Assembly: GCA_014871385.1 (NCBI GenBank)
Contig: CM026426.1
Coordinates: forward strand, 108,720,457 to 108,784,456
Direction: 5' to 3'
From: Ceratodon purpureus
Lineage: Eukaryota; Streptophyta; Bryopsida; Pseudoditrichales; Ditrichaceae
Length of the DNA stretch: 64,000 nt
The translations under genes were made by a program, and so were the position numbers. The first letter of the stretch is position 1. Each line of letters opens with the position of its first letter. The notes beneath the pieces were generated by a model. That model made no database searches. It worked only from the letters and a program-made list of their open reading frames with translations, and was not told the origin of the DNA. Below are positions 56,363 through 64,000 of the stretch, piece by piece.

Positions 56363-58769
56363 CTATGAGCACTGCCTGCCTGGCCCGCACCAAGCCCACC
56401 CAGCGAAGCTGATTAGATCTCGCGGCAACTGACTGTTACCAGCCGTTTGGTCTCCCTCCCGCTCCGATTTCCCTCCTTGCCGCTTCAGTCCCGCTCCTCG
56501 CCCCGGACTCCTTCTAAACACTCGATTTTCAAAAGCTTGCCACACCGGTTGGACCACCGTTGACTCTGCTGCGTTTGCGCGCCTCCGCCTCCTACCGCTT
56601 CCGAGCTTGCTCTGCAGCTCGCCTTGTCTGCGCTCTCTCTCCGCCTTCTTCCGCTCTGCTTGGATGCGCCGTAAGACCCTCTCCGCTTCTTTGCGTGCCT
56701 TCTCAACTTCTTTTCTTGCCTTGGACTCTTCGCGTTCAATTTTTTTCTGCTCTGCTTGGTTCTTGCGTGCCTCTCGCTCTTTTGCCACAGCTTCTCTTTT
56801 AGCTACCTTCTCTTTCATTGCAGCTATATATTCTTTGGAGGTCATGAGAATCGACTTTGAATAATCAATGAGTGGCTCACCTTGTGCTCGGGTTCTTCTA
56901 GATCGTTGCAGGTGCGGTAGTGGGAAAAGATTTCGTGGCTCGATACTTGGTGGTGCCTCTCCTTCGGAATCTGTGTCCTCACCAAATTTTATGGAATTCT
57001 CACTATCTGACTGCACAAAATATTGTGTCGGTGGCTGCGTCTCAGGTATCACATGCGGTCCCTCGCCTATGTCACCGCACTGTGCCTCATTTGGAATGTG
57101 CCCTGCCGCATTGCACAGCCCCGCTGATCTCTCATAACCGGCCCTCTCTGTTGCTTCATTGCCATGCAGGTTGCATAGCTCAGCTCGGCCTGTAACACCA
57201 AGCTGCTCGGCCTCAGTGCCTTGGAGCTCCTGACCGCAGTTGCCGGCTTCAACTGCCAGCTCCCGCATGTCCCCGCAGTCTCGCAGGTCCGAGCTGTGGT
57301 CATCGACCTACAGATCAGAGTCATATGCTTCGTCGTCGTCGCCTTCTTCCAGAGGCTCTACGAAGCATTCGCTGGGCTGCATGTGACTGTCCATAGCTAT
57401 GGGGCGTAGGGGCCATATCCATGTGGCAGCAAATCCTTTTACAATTTTTTCAGGTGTAAGTGCTTTTCGTAACCCTAGTGATATCCATTCTGCCAGCTCT
57501 TCTTTTTGTGCTCCATGACCTTTGCTTTGAATAGTCCACTTATCCCCGTATTGACAAAATGCTACTTTGAAAGGTTTAAAGATAGTAACATCGAGAGGTT
57601 GCAACCTATGGCTTGTGTGGCTAGGCAATGTGATGATGTCAAGGCCTTCATGCTTAGCCTTCTGCACCACCTCAAGTGTGACGTGTGATCCGTGACCGTC
57701 TAAGATAAGAAGGTGCCTATTGCTCTCTGATATTCCGTACCTTTCTTTGACAAAAGCTATGAAGTGCGAGATCCAGGCTCAAAACAAGAATGCTGTCATC
57801 CAACCATTTGGTTGCATAGCCATGCATGCCTTAGGTTTGCATCTACCTATATAATTCCGTTGTTTAGGTTTGCCTTTGAAAACATAAAAATTTGGAATGT
57901 GCTCACCTGCTGCATTCACGCATGATAAGACCTTTAATTGTTCTCTTCTGTTTAGCACTGTTGTGTGCACAGATCTAGTGCCCCGTCGAGCAAAGACTAG
58001 AGCCCCCCCTCCGTTCTTGTCTGCTTGTGCCCCAGATTCGTCTGCATTCCATATGTAGGCAGCAAGATATCTGTGGCGCTCGTATGCTTCTTCAAGGTTT
58101 TTGTAGAATGAGGCAACATTGCTTGGATTCAGAGCTCTTGCCCGTCCCTCTTCTAAACCCTGTGCAGGTCTCAGCGTCAACTCCGGATGTCGATGTCTAA
58201 ACCACTTGAGCCATCCACGTCCAGGTATGCCGTCCTTGAAGGGCCTCCAACGCTCCTGTGTAATTTCTGTGACTTTGCTTTTTAACTCCATGACTGATAT
58301 GGGATGAGCATGGTCCTGCATATCAAGTATCCAACGAACCAATGCGGTTTCTTCTTCCACAGTTAACACACCTTGCCGCCCCTTTTTTCGCAGTTCTCCC
58401 GTTGATGTGGTCCCTGAGCGAGGACACTGGTATATCGAAGTCCGTGAAGACAGTCGAGATTCTATTTCGAGCATCTACAGCCGCAATAGCTGCTTGCAGC
58501 TCACTGTCCGTCCAGTTTCCTGTGCGTTTCCTAGACATGCTTCTCTGCCCGCTTGCCACACCGAATGCTGATCTTTGACTGTCCGGTTCTACTGTCGGTA
58601 CCTCGTCGGCGGTCCTTCCTTGTGGAAATATTGCGCCTCCTTCTGTGTCTTCTACTAGCGGCTGTGAGGCATTTGCAGCCCGGGACGTCGGTGTGAGTGA
58701 GTGGATGCTGGTAGCGCGGGTCGCTGGCCGTTGAAGCACCGCGGTTGCAGTGTCGAACCCTGCAGGCAC
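56363..58769 (-). pseudogene. Pogo/Tigger-type (DDE_1) transposase, broken
   Basis: Cut-and-paste transposase of the Tc1/mariner-pogo group. The N-terminus has a psq-type helix-turn-helix (SRKRTGNWTDSELQAAIAAV...PVSSLRDHINGRT), then a CENP-B-type DNA-binding helix region (GRGWLKWFRHRHPELTLRPA) and the DDE_1 core: YIWNADESGA (first Asp), LILDGHGSHVT (second Asp), LPSHTSHRLQPLDVTIFKPF and GFAATWIWPL. A long Lys/Glu coiled-coil C-terminal extension follows (about 56850-56500). Damage: a +1 shift in the G run at 58379-58382, TGA at 57779-57781 and TAG at 57308-57310, with the same frame continuing after each stop. Terminal inverted repeats were not identified. Confidence 0.85.
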
Positions 58770-58799
58770 ATTGAGTATAGACCACAGTGTAAATCAATT

Positions 58800-60318
58800 G
58801 CGGTGAGACCCTCTATAAGTGTTATGTTACATAAAATCTGAAAATGAGACTTCAAAGTCTGATCAAGCATGAGATTAATGACGTGCATAGGCTGATGGAC
58901 TCTTCTACCCTTGCTGCACTCGTTAACTGAAACACATTGTCAATTTTTTTCTGCAGTCACCGGGATCGGCTGGGAGTGCCGTCACCACGTAGGAGTGCCG
59001 TTAGAATTGGAGCATCACTACAATGGCATCACACCTGGTCATTTGAAACTCGAGAGATTGTTCATGGACATTGTGACGTACCTGGTGTAGGCGACACCAG
59101 TGAAGCAATGCCTCGCCCGCGCCCTGTCCATTTAGAATCATTTGTCCCTCGTGCAATTCCGCTCCTTCTCCCACTCAGCAAATCTTCTGACGTCCCAATT
59201 CTTCTCCACGCACCTGCATGTAAGGCAACAGGACGTGCAACTCTCTCTACCGAATTTTCATGACTCTTTTGTGATTCATTGTAGCAGTCTTCAGATTGAG
59301 ACCAACCACCTCCCTCCAGAATTCCATAGGCCTGTAGTTCAGGTGCCCATGGCTCTGGCACGGTAAAGCTTCTCCCACATTAGGACTCCCTCTCTACTCC
59401 TTCAGACTCCATGATCATATGCAGAAAACTCACTCTCAATTGAACATCAAAACAAAAATTCAACCACATACACCTTCGCAACCCTCAATGGCTAGGCAAT
59501 CTTGCTTCATTGTCTTATACAGGGAACGTGGTTTTAACGCCGTCATTGCATGTTAATAAGAAAGTGATATAATCTCTTATAACCGCCATCCTTGTCCCCA
59601 TATCTGTCTCCACGAATGAGAAAATCCGAGAAGACTGCATCTTTAATTGCCTTCATTACCCTTTAAACCAGTGGATAACGTTCCAGTAACCAACTTTTGA
59701 ATCACTTGATTATTTCATGCAATGAAAATATCATGACATATATACCGTGGTCATGGACATACAGTTCCATCCACATGGGCACCTTATCTCATTACATTAC
59801 CCACCTATTACCGTCGTTTTTTGAAAGTTGCCGGTCATAGGACTCAAAGCCACGCTGATCAATACTAAAGTAGGTCACGCCCATGGAAACAGTCACGGAT
59901 ATGGATGTGCCTACCTTATGCAAATTTAGAGAGGCCCAGGGGACAAATTGAATCCAAGACATCCAGTACCTGTGATTACTGAAAGGAAGAGAGAAGTCCT
60001 TTGTAAAGTTGAAGTTCTGGATAAAAACATTTATTGGCCTTTGTTGACATTTTACATCTTGACATGTGTAAACTTTCAGACAGTCAAAGGAAACCAATTG
60101 CTTTGAGTACCAATTAAAAATGCAATGTAACATGACGCTTACATAGCAGTGATTTTATGTAGTGCTAAATTAGTTGCAAAAGAAGTTTTGAAATATATTG
60201 CATGGTTTGGTAGGATGGAAGCGTAATTAATTTTTAACCTCTCTATGTTTCACGGAAGATTGTCCGAAACTTAGACGAGTACGGCACTGAGCAAGAGAGC
60301 ACACCGCCTCGACTGTTT
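58800..60318. other. Spacer between pogo transposase and photolyase remnant
   Basis: A minus ORF at 59062-59361 is open but has no recognised similarity. The rest is AT-rich. No gene supported. Confidence 0.45.
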
Positions 60319-60319
60319 T

Positions 60320-60490
60320 GAATGAAATAGCACCACGTGGTAATTTTTATATTAATATTATTGAATGAAATATCACCACGTGGTAATTTTTACATTAATA
60401 TTATTGAATGAAATATCACCACGTGGACAAGACTACAAATGGGAAAAATCAAAATAAAAAAAATCTACAAATAAGTCATTGGGCCACGTG
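60320..60490. repeat. 43-bp tandem repeat with G-box (CACGTG) cores
   Basis: Units starting GAATGAAATA at 60320, 60363 and 60406 each contain CACCACGTGG and TTAATATTAT. CACGTG occurs at 60334, 60377 and 60420 in the repeat and again at 60485 (GCCACGTGTC). G-boxes bind bZIP/bHLH factors in plants. They lie 200-370 bp upstream of the first visible photolyase exon. Confidence 0.85.
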
Positions 60491-60695
60491 TCATTGGTGC
60501 TATGGAGACCCCGTAATGGCAATTTTAGGAAACAATCCCTTCAAGATTTACCACATCTAATTTACTTCTAACTCAAGAATATTACAGAAGTAAATAAAAA
60601 ATTACCACGTACAAGGTAGTAAATGTAGACGAAACAGGAAGAACGTAATACAATTCTGTTTGGATTTTGTAATACAATTTTGTAATACAATTTTG

Positions 60696-62188
60696 GGTGG
60701 ATTACAATTCCCTATTTGGTGCGCTTCTGATAAGATGGAATATGGTGCTCGCACAATCCGAAACAAGATTACTAAGCAGCTTCCTGATTTCCTAAATGAG
60801 TACCCTATACTGAAAAACTCAGGAAAGTTATGGAAGTTTGGTGAACCTGATGCCATTGATTGGGATTCTCTTATAGCTGATGTGACAAGGTATGTTGATC
60901 TCCGACTTGAACTGGCGTTTACTACAACGATCTCTTATGTTTGAGAGTCTTTGCTGTAGATCCGTCAATAAATACTGCAGGTAGCTACAACGGATTGCCT
61001 TTGGACACTGGTCGGATAATTAGTTGACAACTGAGAGTTAGGATGCACATAGCACCAGGAACTTCGAGACTGCTGTCGGTGATTGGAATTTCATTGTCTT
61101 TGCAAGCTGTGCGTAACTCACAGTATACTTTTGCAAGCATTTTGTCGTGGTTAAACTGAGAGGACGACCTCATTTTCCAGGATCGGTGCTGAAGTCCCCG
61201 AGGTGACTTGGTGCGAAGCTGGGCTCTGGAGGCGCTCTCGGGGAAAGCAAAAGGCTTTGTCAACATGTACTTTATCTACCTTAACCAGCACATATAAACT
61301 GTCTGATTTACAACAGGGATTTGTGATTCCGTAGCGGTGGATCAAACGTTATAATCCTGCATGATTTGAATGTTGACCAAGAACACAGCAGATTATCAAT
61401 GAATTAGTATGTACAACAACACAGTTTAGCTACAGGTTCAGTCAATTATCATTTACAGTTATTGTTTTCCTATTGACAGGCGGATTAAGAATTACGAAAA
61501 TCGTAATGATCCTTCTAAGCCAACGTGACTGTCTGGTCTTTCGCCTTACTTGCATTATGGCCATATCTCAGCACAACGTTGTGCTCTTGAGGCAAGGAAA
61601 TTTCGAAAGGTTCACACAAAGGTCAGTGAGGGCAGTGCCTTGCAGCTCAAACATTTGAGTTTTCCTTGTGTACTCAATTTTTACTAGAGGCAGTATCTCA
61701 CATTCAAGTGAGTACGTTGGCATTGTGCAGTCGGTGGATGCATTTTTGGAAGAGTTGATTGTGCGCGGTGTTTTAGCAGAAAATTACTGCCATTACCAGC
61801 CCAATTATGACAATTTAAAGGGTGCCTGGGGCTGGGCTCATGAATCGTTGAGAATCCACGCCAAAGACAAACGAGAGTGGGTTTATACGTAAGTCTCAGC
61901 AAAGAGCTTCTTTCCAAGACTTTGGATTGGGTAGTTGTCATATTGCATTATTGCACTACATCATGTTAAGACGTGAGAATGTCATGCAAAAATTGGTTAG
62001 ACGAGGTCTTGGAAAGTCGGTACTTTCTAGTGAGCCGAGTTGCTTTGGCAGTCTTGCCATGACCATGTTTCAGATTATGTAAGAGATTTTAAATATGGTC
62101 AGAAGAATCTCACATGTACCTCCTGATTTTTTCTCTCTTTGACGGTTACAGTGAGAAGGAGCTGGAAGAGGGCAAGACCCACGACAAG
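60696..62188 (+). pseudogene. PHR1: Class II CPD photolyase fragment, five exons
   Basis: Photolyases repair UV-induced cyclobutane pyrimidine dimers with FADH and light. Exons: about 60696-60889 (PIWCASDKMEYGARTIRNKI...AIDWDSLIADVTR), 61181-61266 (GAEVPEVTWCEAG then, one base shifted, ALEALSGKAKGFVNM), 61480-61621 (RIKNYENRNDPSKPT-stop-LSGLSPYLHYGHISAQRCAL), 61731-61888 (SVDAFLEELIVRGVLAENYC, YQPNYDNLKGAWGWA), 62152-62188 (EKELEEGKTHDK). Phases fit at every junction. The matches follow the order of plant PHR1 in its middle and FAD-binding region. A 1-nt deletion in exon 2, TGA at 61526-61528, and absence of both the N-terminus and the last FAD-domain exons make it a pseudogene or a gene cut by insertions. 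Confidence 0.85.
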
Positions 62189-62300
62189 GTATGATTCGGT
62201 ACTAATGAAACCATGGTGCTAAATGACCTAGTCTTCGGGTGTTTCTATCTGCAAATGAATTACTTGACGCCCAGATGGTTTGCCCTTTTTCTCTTCCTAT

Positions 62301-62450
62301 CACTACTAGAATTACCCCCCGAAGCCACCTTTGAAAACAACGTTTTCTCCGTTTAGCCACATTTTCTAAAATATGGGTCGGGGAGGTCTGCGAAGCAACA
62401 TTTTTCGAGTGGAAGCAACGTCTGATCCTGGGAACGGAGTTCTCCTCGCG
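62301..62450. mobile_element. CACTA-like transposon terminus
   Basis: CACTACTAGAATTACCCCCC begins at 62301, 113 bp after the last photolyase exon. It is followed by short sub-terminal motifs GAAGCCACCTTT, TTTAGCCACATTTT and GAAGCAACATTTTT, as CACTA ends have. No opposite terminus was found before 64000. Confidence 0.6.
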
Positions 62451-64000
62451 AACCGGTGTACGCGTGGACAGGTTCACATGTACGCTTCGCAGTTTTGTTC
62501 TATGTGGGATCCACCTCACTGCGTCACAGGCCCACCACGACCTCTTGAGTGGTACCAGTCTCACAGTTCAACTGGAGAGTTGGTCATCACATGAGTGTGA
62601 ACACCATGATTCGATTGGGATATTTTCTCGAACAGTTTTATTAAATATTATCCGAGTTTGTATATCAGTAGTTTCAAACCCGTTATATTAGTTTAGGTTT
62701 TTATTTTTAGTTTCTGACACCATCAGGCTGGGATCCTTGTATGTTCTTGAATTTAATTGCTGATATGGATAAGGGAAGATAAGTAATTTGGACAAAACAT
62801 ACCGTCACTACACATTGACATGCAAATGACCAATGTATTTTGCCCAATTCAAATACATGTAACTCAGACCCACATAATTCTTGGTAACTTCATGTGATTA
62901 AAAAAATGATAATTGACAACTGAACCTACTTGTGATAAATTTACTACTTGTGATAAATTTAAACATGTGCAGAGTACATTCCAGCACAGTATTTTTTCAC
63001 TTAAGATGTTGAGCTTAGTCTTAATGTTATCTCTTTTTACTTTATTTTTATTTTTATTTTTTTATGTTCAATTTATTAAAACATCTGTATTATTTATTTA
63101 TCTTTTGCTTTTTTTGACATTAAGATGTCCAGTCTGAATAGGTGTATAACACATTCTAGCATTGTATTGTTTTGTGTGTTTTTTTTTTAAAAAAATGTGT
63201 TCATTTGTCTGTTTTCTATTTCTCTCCTTCTCAGTAAATTTTGTTTCTTAAGTTCTCATACCATTATTCTATATATAGATATTTTCCATTTGGATATGTA
63301 GATTTTTCAAAATCATAAATTATAAATTATAAAATCTTCCATTGCTTTTCTTGTTTAATTCTAAACTTTGTAATATTACCATACACTTCAATGTTGAATC
63401 TTCATATGATTGTTTTAAAATATGTATATTTGTATATACACATATACACATACACATACATACATATATATATATAAATATATATATATAAATATACATA
63501 TATTTATATATACTTGTTCCTTCTTATGGGTTTATACATGTCTAAATTGAAAATGTGATTAGTACATTTCAGCATTATAGTATTTCGTAGTTTTTGTACC
63601 CTTGCAAATATTATTTACAGTAACTCTTATTTGTTAATTTTTTTTTTTCCCCATAAAGGTATGTACTGCTTGAACACGTACAAAACATGTTGATCAATTT
63701 CTGATGATATTTCTTCTCTAATTTTTCTTATTTTAGGAAATGTTATTGTCTTCTCATTTCTATGTATTTGCTTCTAGGAGATTTAAAAAATAATACTGAA
63801 AGATAGTAAAAAAATTAATTGTCAGTATCCCTCTATTTTTAACATAGTTTGCATGCCCCAGATATATGTTTTGCATAAAGCATAACAATGAATATTTCGA
63901 CTACTAAGCATATTATTGACATTAATAAATTTACAGTATGCTGTATGCCATGTTCTTAATAACAGTAGACTTTAAGATGTGCAATTCACTGATTGAATTG
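62451..64000. other. AT-rich region, no gene seen
   Basis: Only short spurious ORFs. 63425-63515 is a (TA/CA)n-rich simple repeat. Confidence 0.55.

Noticed and set aside
44899-57310. TAG reassigned to glutamine, as in some green algae
   Set aside because: Several TAG codons would fit Gln, but the large intact frames (left transposase, Tnp2) use only CAA/CAG for Gln, several genes end in TAG, and TGA and TAA also interrupt other frames. Ordinary nonsense decay explains all.

Overview
The window looks like nuclear DNA of a plant or close streptophyte relative: GT-AG introns with plant-type splice sites, TATA boxes, plant-style CACTA and MULE transposons, a copia gag with the plant KFKG..FSLWKFKM signature, and remains of a class II CPD photolyase most similar to plant PHR1 as I know it. 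I cannot name the species; a bryophyte, lycophyte or charophyte is a guess. Almost everything here is mobile DNA in nested layers. I see no convincing RNA gene or CRISPR array.

Centre of the window (1-39033). A CACTA (En/Spm) element supplies 11224-20414 and 36451-39033. It carries a Tnp2 transposase gene (minus) and a divergent TnpA-like gene (plus), and its right terminus ends at 39033. It has been invaded twice by one family of giant Mutator-like (MULE) elements in opposite orientations. The left copy (1-11223, continuing off-window) sits inside Tnp2 coding sequence, just after the Arg-Trp-Met codons. The right copy is complete: 20415-36450, 16,036 bp, with inverted termini rich in GAGCGGAGAGC and a perfect 10-bp direct repeat GGTAAATCTA on both sides.

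The giant MULE family has three genes in both copies. (A) A small unknown protein near one end. (B) A two-exon transposase, convergent with A, with a WRKY/GCM1-like zinc-binding region, a MULE DDE core and a C-terminal SWIM finger. (C) A long multi-exon gene divergent from the transposase, encoding a basic N-terminus, a ParB/sulfiredoxin-like domain with a G-N-H-R motif and, where visible in the right copy, a beta-class N4/N6 DNA-methyltransferase-like domain. The left copy is open in every visible exon and its version of gene C adds RNA-polymerase-II-CTD-like heptads. The right copy carries nonsense codons and a frameshift. The right copy also holds GC-rich nested palindromes, a GA minisatellite and two small TATA-driven genes flanking a palindrome array. 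This ParB-methyltransferase MULE is the most notable system here.

Right half (39034-64000). 39150-48745 is bounded by inverted arrays of about 150-bp AT-rich units and holds a RING-finger gene broken by two TAG codons. Then come a degenerate unrecognised gene (50151-51286), a copia gag fragment with its leader and probable LTR (51958-53596), an unrecognised ORF (54000-54545), possible exons of another TnpA-like gene (55240-55890), a broken pogo/Tigger transposase (56363-58769) and five exons of a decayed class II photolyase (60696-62188), followed by a CACTA-like terminus at 62301 and AT-rich DNA to the end.
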